From contig JACRBT010000012.1 of NCBI GenBank assembly GCA_016234445.1, forward strand, positions 18,562-82,561: 64,000 nucleotides of DNA, in the 5' to 3' direction. Below are positions 15,441 through 23,713 of the stretch, in pieces. The first letter of the stretch is position 1; each line of letters starts with the position of its first letter. The stretch is from Chloroflexota bacterium (GTDB lineage Bacteria; Chloroflexota; Dehalococcoidia; Tepidiformales; Tepidiformaceae). The position numbers were made by a program, and so were the translations under genes. The notes under the pieces were generated by a model, which saw nothing but the letters and a program-made list of their open reading frames with translations, was not told the origin of the DNA and searched no databases.

Positions 15441-17068
15441 CGGCCGCGGAGGACGCGGTCGGCGCTGTGGACGGCGCCGAGGGCAACAGCCGCGCCGACG
15501 AAGTCCCGGAAGAGCGGATGGGGGCGGTTCGGCCGGCTCTGGAGTTCGGGGTGGAACTGCGTGCCAAGCATGAACGGGTGCCCGGCGACTTCGGAAATCT
15601 CGACGAGTGAGCCGTCGGGGGAGGTGCCACTGACGCGCAGGCCGGCGGCTTCGAGGATCCCGCGGTAGAAGTTGTTGAACTCCCAGCGGTGGCGGTGCCG
15701 TTCCTGGATGAGGTCGTCGGGGTAGCAGCCCGCGGCGAGGGTGCCGGGGACCAGCTTGCAGGGGTAGGCGCCGAGGCGCATGGTGCCGCCCTTGTTGGTC
15801 ACGCCCTCCTGTTCGTCGAGGAGGCTGATGACCGGGTAGGGGCTCTCGGGGTCGACCTCGGTTGTGTTGGCGCCGGCCATGCCGCAGACGTTGCGGGCGA
15901 ACTCGGTCACCATCACCTGCATGCCGAGGCAGAGACCGAGGTAGGGGACGTTGTTGGTCCGGGCGAACGTCGCGGCCTTGATCTTGCCTTCCCAGCCGCG
16001 TTCGCCAAAACCGCCGGGGACGATGATCCCCTGGACGCCTTCGAGCAGATCCTCGGCCGGGCGCGTTTCGAGGTCTTCAGCGTGGACCCAGCGGATGTCG
16101 ACGTCGACGCCGTTGGCGATGCCGGCGTGGGCGAGCGACTCCTTCACGGACATGTAGGCGTCGTGGAGGGAGACGTATTTGCCGACGACGGCCACTTCGA
16201 CGGCGCCGCTGGGGTGGCGGAGACGGTCGACCATCTGGCGCCACTCCGTCAGGTCGCGGCTGCCGTGGAGGTGGAGGCGCTCGAGGACGTAATCGCCCAT
16301 GCCCTTTTCTTCCAGGAGGATGGGCACTTCGTAGATGGTCCGGGCGGTCTCCATGGGGATGGTTGCGCGCGGCTCGGTGTCGCAGAAGAGGGCGACCTTG
16401 TCGGCGATCTCCTGGGGCACGGGATGGTCGCTGCGGAGGAGGATGATGTCGGGCTGGATGCCCTTGGAGCGCAGTTCGCGGACGGAGTGCTGGGTTGGCT
16501 TCGTCTTCAGTTCGCCGGTCGCGCCCACCCAGGGGAGGAAGCAGACGTGGACGCTGAGGCAGGTGTCGCGGGGCTGTTCGTGGCGAATCTGGCGGATCGC
16601 TTCGATGAAGGTTTCGCCTTCAATGTCGCCGACGGTGCCGCCGACTTCGCAGATCAGGACCTCGGCGCCGCTCGCCTGGGCCAGCGCGTAGATGCGGGAC
16701 TTGATCTCGTTCGTGAGGTGGGGGACGGCCTGGATGGTGCCGCCCAGGTAGTCGCCGCGGCGCTCGCGTTCGAGCACGGAGAGGTAAACCTGGCCGCTGG
16801 TGACGGAGGAAAGCTGGGTGAGGTCCTGGTCGACGAAGCGTTCGTAGTGGCCGAGATCGAGGTCCGTTTCGGCGCCGTCGGTGGTGACGAAGACCTCGCC
16901 ATGCTGGTAGGGCGACATGGTCCCGGGGTCGACGTTGAGGTAGGGGTCCAGCTTCTGAATGGTGACGGAGATGCCGCGGGATTTGAGAATTCGACCGAGG
17001 CTGGCGGTGGTGATGCCTTTGCCAACCGAGCTAACCACGCCACCGGTTACGAAGATGAACTTTGGCAT
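15437..17068 (-). CDS. pyrG: CTP synthase
   Basis: 543 residues. Aminates UTP to CTP with glutamine. The synthase domain starts KFIFVTGGVVSSVGKGITTA and includes the CEVGGTVGDIEGETFIEAIR segment; the C-terminal class I amidotransferase has the nucleophile Cys in YLGLCLGMQVM, the His-Glu pair in GTQFHPELQSRP and the oxyanion loop PGGFGERG. Full length, no domain missing. The gene stands alone on the minus strand with a TAGCAT-like -10 box about 25 nt from the transcript start to the ATG. It overlaps the stop codon of the convergent GNAT gene by 3 nt. Confidence 0.97.
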   Translation of the reverse strand: MPKFIFVTGGVVSSVGKGITTASLGRILKSRGISVTIQKLDPYLNVDPGTMSPYQHGEVFVTTDGAETDLDLGHYERFVDQDLTQLSSVTSGQVYLSVLERERRGDYLGGTIQAVPHLTNEIKSRIYALAQASGAEVLICEVGGTVGDIEGETFIEAIRQIRHEQPRDTCLSVHVCFLPWVGATGELKTKPTQHSVRELRSKGIQPDIILLRSDHPVPQEIADKVALFCDTEPRATIPMETARTIYEVPILLEEKGMGDYVLERLHLHGSRDLTEWRQMVDRLRHPSGAVEVAVVGKYVSLHDAYMSVKESLAHAGIANGVDVDIRWVHAEDLETRPAEDLLEGVQGIIVPGGFGERGWEGKIKAATFARTNNVPYLGLCLGMQVMVTEFARNVCGMAGANTTEVDPESPYPVISLLDEQEGVTNKGGTMRLGAYPCKLVPGTLAAGCYPDDLIQERHRHRWEFNNFYRGILEAAGLRVSGTSPDGSLVEISEVAGHPFMLGTQFHPELQSRPNRPHPLFRDFVGAAVALGAVHSADRVLRGR

Positions 17069-17244
17069 GGCCCCCTACAACGCGTGTGCTCGTCAAATGC
17101 TACGAGCGCCCCGGGGGGGTGTCAACGAACATTTGTGTTACATGAGTGTTACCCCGGGGCGGGGGGTGCGCCCGCCCGAGCTTTGCATCCCCCGGCTGGA
17201 TTGGCTAGTGTGCAGGCACCCAGTCCCGCGCCGAGGTCCCTGCC

Positions 17245-18447
17245 ATGGAATTCCGCGACAACCCTTCCGAAGCCAGCTTCCGCCGCGTAGTCAGCTCCTT
17301 TCTTGATGCCGAGTTCCCCAAGGAAATGGGCGAACGCCCGACCGAATGGGGGCTGTTCAACGGCGCCGGGCGGGCAACCGCCGGGTTCGTCGACTTCATG
17401 CGTTCGTGGAACAAGAAGCTGAACGCCCGGGGCTGGGGCGCGCCAGCCTGGCCGAAGGAGCACGGCGGCGGCGGCCTGAGCGTGAAGGAGCAGTTCATCC
17501 TGAGCGAGGAGTTCGCCTGGCGGCGGGCGCCCCGGCCGGGAGGGATCGGCCACGGCTGGGCGGGCCCGACGATCATGGTCTACGGGACGCAGGAGCAGAA
17601 GGACCGCCTCTTGCCGCGGATCATCAGCGGCGAGGACATGTGGTGCCAGCTCTTCAGCGAGCCGGGCGCCGGGAGCGACCTCGCCAGCCTCCAGACGCGC
17701 GCCATCCGCGACGGGGACGATTATGTCGTCAACGGCCAGAAGATCTGGACCTCCGGGGCGCACCACGCCGACATGGGCATCCTCATCGCCCGGACGAACC
17801 CGGACGCGCCCAAGCACCGCGGGATCAGCTACTTCCTCGTGGACATGAAGACACCGGGGATCACGGTCCGGCCGCTCGTGAACATGCTGAACAGCCACGA
17901 ATTCAACGAAGTCTATTTCGAAGACGCGCGCATCCCCGCAAGCTCGCTCCTCGGCGAAGAGAACCGGGGCTGGTACCTGGCGACGACGACGCTGGACTTC
18001 GAACGCAGCGGGATCGCGACGAGCGTGGCCCACCAGCTGATCGTCAAGGACCTGGTGAAGTACGCGAAGGAGGCGCCCGCGGACGAATCGACGCTGGCCC
18101 GGAACGGGAGCATCCGGGCGGAACTCTCGGACCGGGCGATCGAGGCGCAGGTAGAGGCGTTGGTCTGCTACCGGATCATCAGCATGCAGGAGCGGGGGCA
18201 GATCCCGAACCGGGAGGCGTCGATCGCCAAGCTGTTCTCAAGCGAACTGGACGTGCGGCTGGCGGTGACGGGCATGCACATCGCGGGGATGTACGGCCAG
18301 CTGAACGACCGCGAGTCCCCGGCGGCGATGGGGGGCCGGCTGCCGCGGTTCTACATGCACAGCACGACCGCCCCGATCGGCGGGGGGACGAGCGAGATCC
18401 AGCGGAACATCATCGCGATGCGGGGGCTGGGGCTGCCGCGAGGGTAG
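17245..18447 (+). CDS. Acyl-CoA dehydrogenase
   Basis: 400 residues. Same fold and order as the gene at 11.8 kb: N-terminal helices (ASFRRVVSSFLDAEFPKEMG), CQLFSEPGAGSDLASLQTRA, GQKIWTSGAHHADMGILIAR in the barrel, and GGGTSEIQRNIIAMRGLGLP at the C-terminus. FAD-dependent oxidation of an acyl-CoA; acyl specificity unknown. A TAGTGT hexamer about 35 nt upstream and a GAGG sequence before the ATG suggest a leadered mRNA. The next small gene begins 9 nt after the stop. Confidence 0.9.
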   Translation: MEFRDNPSEASFRRVVSSFLDAEFPKEMGERPTEWGLFNGAGRATAGFVDFMRSWNKKLNARGWGAPAWPKEHGGGGLSVKEQFILSEEFAWRRAPRPGGIGHGWAGPTIMVYGTQEQKDRLLPRIISGEDMWCQLFSEPGAGSDLASLQTRAIRDGDDYVVNGQKIWTSGAHHADMGILIARTNPDAPKHRGISYFLVDMKTPGITVRPLVNMLNSHEFNEVYFEDARIPASSLLGEENRGWYLATTTLDFERSGIATSVAHQLIVKDLVKYAKEAPADESTLARNGSIRAELSDRAIEAQVEALVCYRIISMQERGQIPNREASIAKLFSSELDVRLAVTGMHIAGMYGQLNDRESPAAMGGRLPRFYMHSTTAPIGGGTSEIQRNIIAMRGLGLPRG

Positions 18448-18456
18448 AATAGGCCC
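18445..18456 (+). promoter_or_regulatory. Leaderless -10 box within the ACAD stop codon
   Basis: TAGAAT (18445-18450) includes the TAG stop of the acyl-CoA dehydrogenase gene and ends 6 nt before ATG 18457, giving the small gene its own possible leaderless promoter. Confidence 0.45.
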
Positions 18457-18660
18457 ATGCCCCGCGTAAGTGTTGAGATTGACGCCGCGACCCTGCACCG
18501 GCTCCTGCAGGAGGCGGAGGCGCGGGATGTGACGGTAGAGACCCTCCTCGCGGAGGTTGCGGCGGAGCACGCCGGGCGGGCCGACCCGTCACGGGCGCCG
18601 GCGATGGCACGCGCCCACCTCCAGCGCTTTCCGGAGCTGTTCCCGAAGCTGGCGGAATGA
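18457..18660 (+). CDS. Small hypothetical protein
   Basis: 67 residues: PRVSVEIDAATLHRLLQEAE, then ARDVTVETLLAEVAAEHAGR and a basic/aromatic tail ending FPELFPKLAE. A first beta-strand followed by two helices would suit a ribbon-helix-helix (CopG/Arc-like) DNA-binding fold or a small antitoxin, but no toxin gene follows directly. The start is supported by the -10 hexamer 6 nt upstream. The stop is 40 nt before the phosphoribosyltransferase gene. Confidence 0.55.
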   Translation: MPRVSVEIDAATLHRLLQEAEARDVTVETLLAEVAAEHAGRADPSRAPAMARAHLQRFPELFPKLAE

Positions 18661-18674
18661 GCTGGCTCTACTAC

Positions 18675-18703
18675 TTGACAGCCTGTAGTACATTTGTTCT
18701 ATG
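18675..18703 (+). promoter_or_regulatory. Palindromic operator before the PRTase-DprA pair
   Basis: TAGTACATTTGTTCTA (18686-18701) is a palindrome with one mismatch per arm and ends at the A of ATG 18701. Its core GTAC-N4-GTTC differs by one base from the GAAC-N4-GTTC pattern of Gram-positive type LexA sites. A TTGACA hexamer lies at 18675-18680. TACATT (18689-18694) stands 6 nt before the ATG, in the same position as other leaderless -10 boxes here. Whether TTGACA is a functional -35 is unclear, because no -10 box at 17 nt fits the ATG. Confidence 0.5.
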
Positions 18704-19498
18704 CCTAGGCCTTGGGAAGTCGTGTGGTTCCCGGAACATGACGTGGTCATCGAGCCCGGGTTCGTCCGGGCACGGTTCATCACGGAGCATTGCTGGCTGC
18801 CGACGGACATGGCGGAGTCCATTCTGCAGGGCGCAGCCGGGACGCGGGTGTCCGTGACTTACGGGCCAGATGGTTGGTACAACGCGATTGCCGTCCCGCA
18901 AGGGGATCCCGGCGACCTGATGGCCCAGCTCGAAAGTTTGTTCTCTGGGCTTGTCATGCTCCCGGAGCACATGGGTGGGCCAGACATGGCATTTGCGCTC
19001 GACTGGTACACCGAGCTCGGATCCGCCCTTGACTACACCGACACCGGGCGACTCGAACGCAGAGCGAAGTGGAGTGACAACAGCCAGGCGGCGGGAACAC
19101 TCGCGGCCAAGATGGCCAGCTACGCCGCACATCACGAGAGAATAGCCGCTAGCGGGATGGTCCTGGTCGTCGAGTCATCTCACTCGCTCTCTAAGGATCT
19201 CGGCACAGCGGTAGCCAGTCGGCTGGGAGTCCCTCTTGCGGTGTGCACCAAGATAGACCGCCAGCACAGGCAACGGGATGCGACCTCCGAACGGGAGTTC
19301 CAGGACATTTTTCAGAGCCCTCGGGGCCGCTGGGAACTTCCATCCGGCCGGCTTCCGAGCACCGTAGTTGTGATCGATGACCTCTGCAGATCTGGCGGCA
19401 CCCTCGCAGAGGTTGCAAGATGCCTAAGGGAAAGGGGGGTGGACCGGGTTTGGGCACTGGTTGCCGTCAAATCCGTGAAACACCAACGGCAAACATGA
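18701..19498 (+). CDS. Phosphoribosyltransferase-domain protein, possible toxin
   Basis: 265 residues. Residues 1-140 match nothing I recognise; they contain many aromatic residues (WEVVWFPEHD, FALDWYTELGS). The C-terminal half is a type I PRTase fold with STVVVIDDLCRSGGTLAEVA as the PRPP-binding loop and LVVESSHSLSKDLGTAVASR as the preceding strand-helix. Base composition is lower in G+C than the flanks, with freer codon use. Its TGA overlaps the ATG of the DprA-like gene (ATGA, 19495-19498). The pairing resembles ShosT in the ShosTA toxin-antitoxin defence pair, as I recall it; a ComF-like salvage or competence role is the alternative. Confidence 0.75.
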   Translation: MPRPWEVVWFPEHDVVIEPGFVRARFITEHCWLPTDMAESILQGAAGTRVSVTYGPDGWYNAIAVPQGDPGDLMAQLESLFSGLVMLPEHMGGPDMAFALDWYTELGSALDYTDTGRLERRAKWSDNSQAAGTLAAKMASYAAHHERIAASGMVLVVESSHSLSKDLGTAVASRLGVPLAVCTKIDRQHRQRDATSEREFQDIFQSPRGRWELPSGRLPSTVVVIDDLCRSGGTLAEVARCLRERGVDRVWALVAVKSVKHQRQT

Positions 19499-20340
19499 AC
19501 GTACCCACCACTATCGCCGACTGGCTCTCCGTCTACGACGGCGGTGAGACAGACGCCAGCACCCTCCGTCGTCTGAGTGAAGTCGCTACCCCTCCCGCTC
19601 CGGTGGAAGCCGACCCGGCCATCTGGTCAGCTGCCGCCACCCTGGAGGTGGTTAGCTGGCTGTCTCCGCGATTTCCAAGCGCGCTCAAGAAGCTGAAGTC
19701 CCCTCCGGCAGTCTTATGGGCTCTTGGCGATGTCGAACTGCTGACGGCGCCTGCGGCCAGCCTCTGCGGATCCCGGAATGCTTCCGACCGAGGGCTCCGA
19801 TGGGCGCGACTCGTCGGTGAGTCCGTGGCAGCAGCGAACCTCACGTTAGTAACCGGGATGGCAAGAGGTGTGGATGCGGAGGCCGCTCGCGCTGCCATCG
19901 ACGCCGGAGGCCGGTGCATAGGGGTTCTGGCAGAAGGAGCGAAGGCTTGGGCGGGGCGTCGATGGGCACGCGACATCGAACAGGGGCGTCTCCTGATCGT
20001 CTCGGAGTTCGCACCTTCAACGCGCTGGGCGGTCCCACGAGCGATGCAACGGAACTCAACGATCTGCCTCTTGGGCGGACTCATGTTGGTCATCGAGGCG
20101 GGCGAACGCGGTGGGACTCTGGCCGCGGGTCGTACGGCCTTGCGGCTCGGAGTTCCGCTCTACGCGCTGAGATCCCAAGATCCCGTTCCCGGAAACGAGA
20201 TCCTCGTCCGGGAAGGGGCTCGCCCTCTTGAGACGACGGGCCAGTTGACGAGCGTGCTCCGTGAGGCGCCAACTGGGCCTCTCTTGGCCGCGACCAGCGA
20301 TGCCCAAGAACCTGTCCGCCAGCCGGCACTACTCCGGTAG
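19495..20340 (+). CDS. DprA/Smf-like protein, possible antitoxin
   Basis: 281 residues. Residues 1-95 hold a helical N-terminal region; then a Rossmann-type SMF/DprA fold with SLCGSRNASDRGLRWARLVG, LTLVTGMARGVDAEAARAAI, VIEAGERGGTLAAGRTALRL and the VPGNEIL/GA end motif. DprA proteins load RecA on single-stranded DNA during transformation; shortened variants next to a PRTase gene have instead been described as antitoxin partners. The usual C-terminal winged helix is absent. Translation is coupled to the upstream PRTase gene by ATGA. A defence pair is inferred from context; family membership is clear. Confidence 0.85.
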   Translation: MNVPTTIADWLSVYDGGETDASTLRRLSEVATPPAPVEADPAIWSAAATLEVVSWLSPRFPSALKKLKSPPAVLWALGDVELLTAPAASLCGSRNASDRGLRWARLVGESVAAANLTLVTGMARGVDAEAARAAIDAGGRCIGVLAEGAKAWAGRRWARDIEQGRLLIVSEFAPSTRWAVPRAMQRNSTICLLGGLMLVIEAGERGGTLAAGRTALRLGVPLYALRSQDPVPGNEILVREGARPLETTGQLTSVLREAPTGPLLAATSDAQEPVRQPALLR

Positions 20341-20365
20341 ACCGACCCCTGCTACCGACTCGCGC

Positions 20366-20572
20366 TCACCGATCGTCGCGCGCAGTTTGGCTGTCCAGCG
20401 GCATCGGGTGGCCGTAGGGGTTCCGCGCCCAGCTCGCCCGGATCTGGCGCGCCCAGGCGACGACATCGGCGTCGGTGGCCCATTCGGGGTGTGCTTCCGC
20501 CGAGATCGAGCCGGCGAACGCTGTAATCGCTAGCTCCAACGAACGGCGTTTGGCATCTCTTCTGGCTGGCAT
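20366..20572 (-). CDS. Small hypothetical protein
   Basis: 68 residues from ATG 20572, which has GGAGAG about 6 nt upstream. MPARRDAKRRSLELAITAFA starts a basic amphipathic helix; AEAHPEWATDADVVAWARQI and RASWARNPYGHPMPLDSQ follow. No family recognised. It converges on the DprA-like gene, with 25 nt between stops, and is divergent from the alcohol dehydrogenase gene. The clear ribosome binding site and absence of a better frame on the other strand support it as a real gene. Confidence 0.5.
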   Translation of the reverse strand: MPARRDAKRRSLELAITAFAGSISAEAHPEWATDADVVAWARQIRASWARNPYGHPMPLDSQTARDDR

Positions 20573-20633
20573 GTCGCACTCTCCGGCGAGCAGTGTACCG
20601 CGCCCCGCGGGCACCCCGACGCCCTTTGCGCCC

Positions 20634-20646
20634 TATACTGCTGGCC
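20634..20646 (+). promoter_or_regulatory. Leaderless -10 box of the alcohol dehydrogenase gene
   Basis: TATACT (20634-20639) followed by GCTGGCC and ATG 20647, a 7-nt gap without a Shine-Dalgarno sequence. Confidence 0.55.
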
Positions 20647-21681
20647 ATGAAGGCCCTCCGCTTCTTCGAACCCGGACGTGTCGCCGTCGTCGAAGTCCCC
20701 GATCCCGCCCCCGGCCCCGGCGAAGTGCTCCTGCGGGTCCATGCGACCGGGCTCTGCAACAGCGACGTCCGGGTGTACCAGGGCGAGAAGAAGGCGGCGG
20801 CCGGCGTGGTCCCGGGGCACGAGATCACGGGGGAGATCGCCGCGCTGGGGGCAGGTGCGCCGGGGAGCGTGGGCGAGGTGGTCTCGGTCTGCCCGATCCT
20901 CTGTTGCGGGCGGTGCTCGTTCTGCCGCGAGGGCTACCGCAACCGCTGCCCGTCGCGCAAGACGCTCGGCTACGACCTCGACGGCGGGATCGCGGACTAC
21001 GTGGTCATCCCCGCGGCGCTGGCGGCGATGGGCCACCTGATCCCGGTCGACCCGGCCACGCCCCCGTACATCCGCGCGCTCGTGGAACCGCTGGCCTGCG
21101 TCCTCAACTCGCTGGAGTCGCTCGATGTCCGGCCGGCGTCGCCGCTAGCAATCGTCGGCGGCGGGCCGATGGGCCTCATCCACCTGATCGCAGCGCGATT
21201 CATGGGCGCGGGACCGATCATGGTGGTCGAACCGGATGCCGCCAGGCGCGGCGTCGCGAAAGAACTCGGCGCAAGCGCGGCGGTGGCGCCGGAGGATGCC
21301 CTCGCGGCGGGCCGCGAACTCACCGGCGGCGAGGGCTTCCCGGCCGTGGCGGTAGCCGTCGGACTTGCGCCGGCCGTCCCCCTCGCGCTCGACCTCGCCC
21401 GGCGGCTGGGGAGGGTGAACCTCTTCGCGGGCTTCCCGCCGGGGGCTTCGCACACCCTCGACCTGAACCGCGTGCACTACGACGAGGTGCGGATCTTCGG
21501 GACCCAGAACGCGCCGTTCCCGCTCTACTGGCGGTCGGCGCGGATGGTGGGGGAACTGCCGCTGCTGGAGCGCATCGTCACCAACCGCTACACGCTGGCC
21601 GAGGCGGCCTCCGCCTATGCCGCCCGGTTAGGGCACGAAGGGCTGAAGTCGGCGGTGGTGATGGGACCGCGGGGCTCGTGA
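20647..21681 (+). CDS. Zinc-dependent medium-chain alcohol dehydrogenase
   Basis: 344 residues. HATGLCNSDVRVYQG holds the catalytic zinc Cys, VPGHEITGEIAAL the His and Glu, and CPILCCGRCSFCREGYRNRC the structural-zinc cysteines. The cofactor site AIVGGGPMGLIHLIAARFMG has GxGxxG with a glutamate after strand 2 (VVEPDAARR), pointing to NAD(H). Sequence style is closest to sorbitol/threonine dehydrogenase-like members. Single gene; no pathway context. Confidence 0.88.
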   Translation: MKALRFFEPGRVAVVEVPDPAPGPGEVLLRVHATGLCNSDVRVYQGEKKAAAGVVPGHEITGEIAALGAGAPGSVGEVVSVCPILCCGRCSFCREGYRNRCPSRKTLGYDLDGGIADYVVIPAALAAMGHLIPVDPATPPYIRALVEPLACVLNSLESLDVRPASPLAIVGGGPMGLIHLIAARFMGAGPIMVVEPDAARRGVAKELGASAAVAPEDALAAGRELTGGEGFPAVAVAVGLAPAVPLALDLARRLGRVNLFAGFPPGASHTLDLNRVHYDEVRIFGTQNAPFPLYWRSARMVGELPLLERIVTNRYTLAEAASAYAARLGHEGLKSAVVMGPRGS

Positions 21682-21784
21682 GGCGGGAGTCCCCTGCCGA
21701 TATTCACGGGTAGGGACTGGTTCACAGGAACCCCCCGGCGGGCGTAGAGTGTTGGCTCCGGAGATTCCGCTGGAGGAAGACACC

Positions 21785-22438
21785 GTGCGCCTCCGCCTGC
21801 ACAGACACCACACGACCCCCACGACGCCGGCCCGTCCGGCGCCCGGAGGAGACGCGCCGATGGCTTCCGAATGGCCAACCGAACTGCCCACGCCCTGGCC
21901 CATCCGCAACGGGAACGGCCACGCGGCCTTCCCCGAACCGGAGCCGGAGCCCGCTCTCAGTAACGGCATCTCCTTCGGGGCGATGAAGGGCCAGGCGACC
22001 CAGGCCGACGCTCGCGCCGAGCGCCTGATGCGCCAGGTCCGGGTCGAAGTCGACGAGCTGCGGACGTTGCTCGACGGCCTCAACGAGAGCCAGCACGAGA
22101 TGACCGTCATCGACCTCCAGGCGTTCCTTCGCAACCCGGATGCCGCCGCGACGCTCCCGGCGGCGATGCTCGTGCGGACGCTGGTGAGCGCGGCCGAGCG
22201 CCTCAACGAAGCCGAAGCGGAGCTGGCGAGGGCGCGGGATGAATCGCTCTCCTGGGAGCGGCAGGCCTATTCCCTGCGGGAAGAGCGTGCGGCCCTTCGC
22301 GCCCGTTCGGACACGTTCTCCGAAGTCGCGGCTGCGCTCCACGCGAACCTCGAAGACCTCCGCTTCGCGCGGGATTCCGCCCGGGCAATCCAGCCGGGCG
22401 CCTATCATCCCCAACTCAACGCCGGGCCGGACCGCTAG
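21785..22438 (+). CDS. Coiled-coil protein of unknown function
   Basis: 217 residues from GTG 21785, with GGAGG 8 nt upstream; the frame extends to 21749. Residues 1-65 are proline- and histidine-rich and look disordered. From about 80 onward comes a helix of heptad character (ADARAERLMRQVRVEVDELR; AAERLNEAEAELARARDESL; EERAALRARSDTFSEVAAAL). The pattern recalls cell-division or scaffold coiled coils, but no family is evident. A second, shorter coiled-coil gene follows after a hairpin element, and a third similar protein is encoded at 39.8 kb. Confidence 0.65.
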   Translation: MRLRLHRHHTTPTTPARPAPGGDAPMASEWPTELPTPWPIRNGNGHAAFPEPEPEPALSNGISFGAMKGQATQADARAERLMRQVRVEVDELRTLLDGLNESQHEMTVIDLQAFLRNPDAAATLPAAMLVRTLVSAAERLNEAEAELARARDESLSWERQAYSLREERAALRARSDTFSEVAAALHANLEDLRFARDSARAIQPGAYHPQLNAGPDR

Positions 22439-22486
22439 TGGCTCTCCAGCTTCACATTGGGGAATCCCGCTCGCAGCAGCGCAAGG

Positions 22487-22530
22487 CCCCTCACCCCCTG
22501 CCCCCTCTCCCACTGCGGTGGGCGAGGGGA
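22487..22530 (+). repeat. Dispersed 3'-end hairpin element, copy 4
   Basis: CCCCTCACCCCCTGCC lead and hairpin CTCCCAC-TGC-GGTGGGCGAG. It stands 48 nt after the coiled-coil gene stop and 51 nt before the next small gene. Confidence 0.8.
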
Positions 22531-22581
22531 ATGCGGGCTTCGACGCCCTTCAGCCAGGTCAAACGGGAGGCGGACTAGGCC

Positions 22582-22833
22582 GTGGACAGCTACCGGGGGA
22601 TGGTTGTGGTGCCGCCGGGGGAGGACCTCCGGGCCGAGATCGCGCGGGTCCGCAGCGAAGCCCGGGCGCGGGTCACCGAAGCCGACCTCCTCGTGGCGGC
22701 CCTTCGTGACCACGTGAAGGACCTCCGGCAGGAGCGCGACCGGCTGCTGGCCGAACTCCAGGCGATGCGGGAAGAGCGGCGGATCGAACGCGCGGCGCTG
22801 TTTATCGCGCGGGGGAGCAAGGGGCAGCGGTAG
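22582..22833 (+). CDS. Small coiled-coil protein
   Basis: 83 residues from GTG 22582, with GGAGG about 12 nt upstream. After a short N-terminal strand (GMVVVPPGEDL), nearly the whole protein is one heptad helix: IARVRSEARARVTEADLLVA, DHVKDLRQERDRLLAELQAM. Probably a partner of the upstream coiled-coil protein, from its position and similar composition. Function unknown. Hairpin copy 5 follows after 1 nt. Confidence 0.6.
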   Translation: MDSYRGMVVVPPGEDLRAEIARVRSEARARVTEADLLVAALRDHVKDLRQERDRLLAELQAMREERRIERAALFIARGSKGQR

Positions 22834-22834
22834 G

Positions 22835-22873
22835 CCCCTCACCCCGCCCTCTCCCGCTTCGCGGGAGAGGGAG
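22835..22873 (+). repeat. Dispersed 3'-end hairpin element, copy 5
   Basis: CCCCTCACCCCGCC lead and stem CTCTCCCGC-TTC-GCGGGAGAG, a 9-bp perfect stem. It begins 1 nt after the small coiled-coil gene stop. Confidence 0.85.
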
Positions 22874-22929
22874 CACCGGGCGCCACGGACCGGGGTGACG
22901 CCTTGCGGTGTCGACCTGCCTGCGAACTA

Positions 22930-23490
22930 CTACTCGAGCACTATGGTTGGGCCGGGTAGAGCCGGGCTTAGGGGCCGCACCATGTGGATATCCGTCGGCT
23001 CCAGCTCGAACATCTGTGGATTCGGGGTGTCGGTCGGTCGAAAGCCCTGGCTGAGATAGAAGCCCACGGCTGATTCAGATTCCGTTGCTGAGACATAGAG
23101 CTCATCGGCCCCGCGCTCTTCGGCCATCGCAACAACCGTTCGTACCAACTGACGGGCGAGACCCTTTCGGCGATGCGCCCGGTCGATATGCAACGTGGTC
23201 AATTGGGCTAATCGGGGCGCAAGCTGATAGCGCAGAGAGGCGATGCCAGCCATCTGCTCTCTCACAAACGCGCCCAGCCAGGCATCCGGCTTGAGATTGG
23301 TGCGCCATTCTGCCAATCGTTCCTGCCAGTGCGCCTGGTCCCATCGCGGGCGCTGCCCGTCGTGAGGTTCGGGCCGGAGCTGACCATCGACCCATCGATA
23401 GATCAGCGTGATGTGCTCGGAGAGGTCGATCTCGTGCAGCCGGTCGAAGTCTGATTCTTCGAGGAGGCGAATGACGAGCCGATCAGTCAT
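22930..23490 (-). CDS. GNAT family N-acetyltransferase
   Basis: 186 residues. RLVIRLLEESDFDRLHEIDL starts the fold; LTTLHIDRAHRRKGLARQLV is motif A with the acetyl-CoA pyrophosphate loop, and ESAVGFYLSQGFRPTDTP motif B. Substrate unknown; the short tail after residue 160 is typical of small-molecule or antibiotic acetyltransferases but not diagnostic. Codon use is less G+C-rich than the neighbours, hinting at recent acquisition. The 223 bp upstream (23491-23713) hold no convincing gene. Confidence 0.85.
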   Translation of the reverse strand: MTDRLVIRLLEESDFDRLHEIDLSEHITLIYRWVDGQLRPEPHDGQRPRWDQAHWQERLAEWRTNLKPDAWLGAFVREQMAGIASLRYQLAPRLAQLTTLHIDRAHRRKGLARQLVRTVVAMAEERGADELYVSATESESAVGFYLSQGFRPTDTPNPQMFELEPTDIHMVRPLSPALPGPTIVLE

Positions 23491-23713
23491 GGGTGCATAC
23501 GCCCTGGCGCCCTATGGCCACCTTCGCTCGGCGGAACCACTGATGGCCAGCAGACTCGACGGCGACGCGGTGCGCGACGCGTGCTCGCTGCGCATCCCTT
23601 CGGGCCTCTTCTTTGGTTGAGGAAACGTGGGACACCCGCACGCTCCTGGCCAGGGCGCCGTGCCCCTGCACCCCATCTTCCCTCTTCCCCACCGAAGTCA
23701 TCGTGGCCATGTA

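Noticed and set aside
18675..18680. TTGACA as a firm -35 box of the PRTase gene
   Set aside because: No -10 hexamer at 16-18 nt is compatible with ATG 18701; the only fitting -10-like hexamer (TACATT) would be 8 nt from it, so only the palindrome is reported with some weight.
23491..23713. Possible short gene between the GNAT and crotonase genes
   Set aside because: Several frames are open on both strands, but none has a ribosome binding site, a promoter in place, or protein-like composition.
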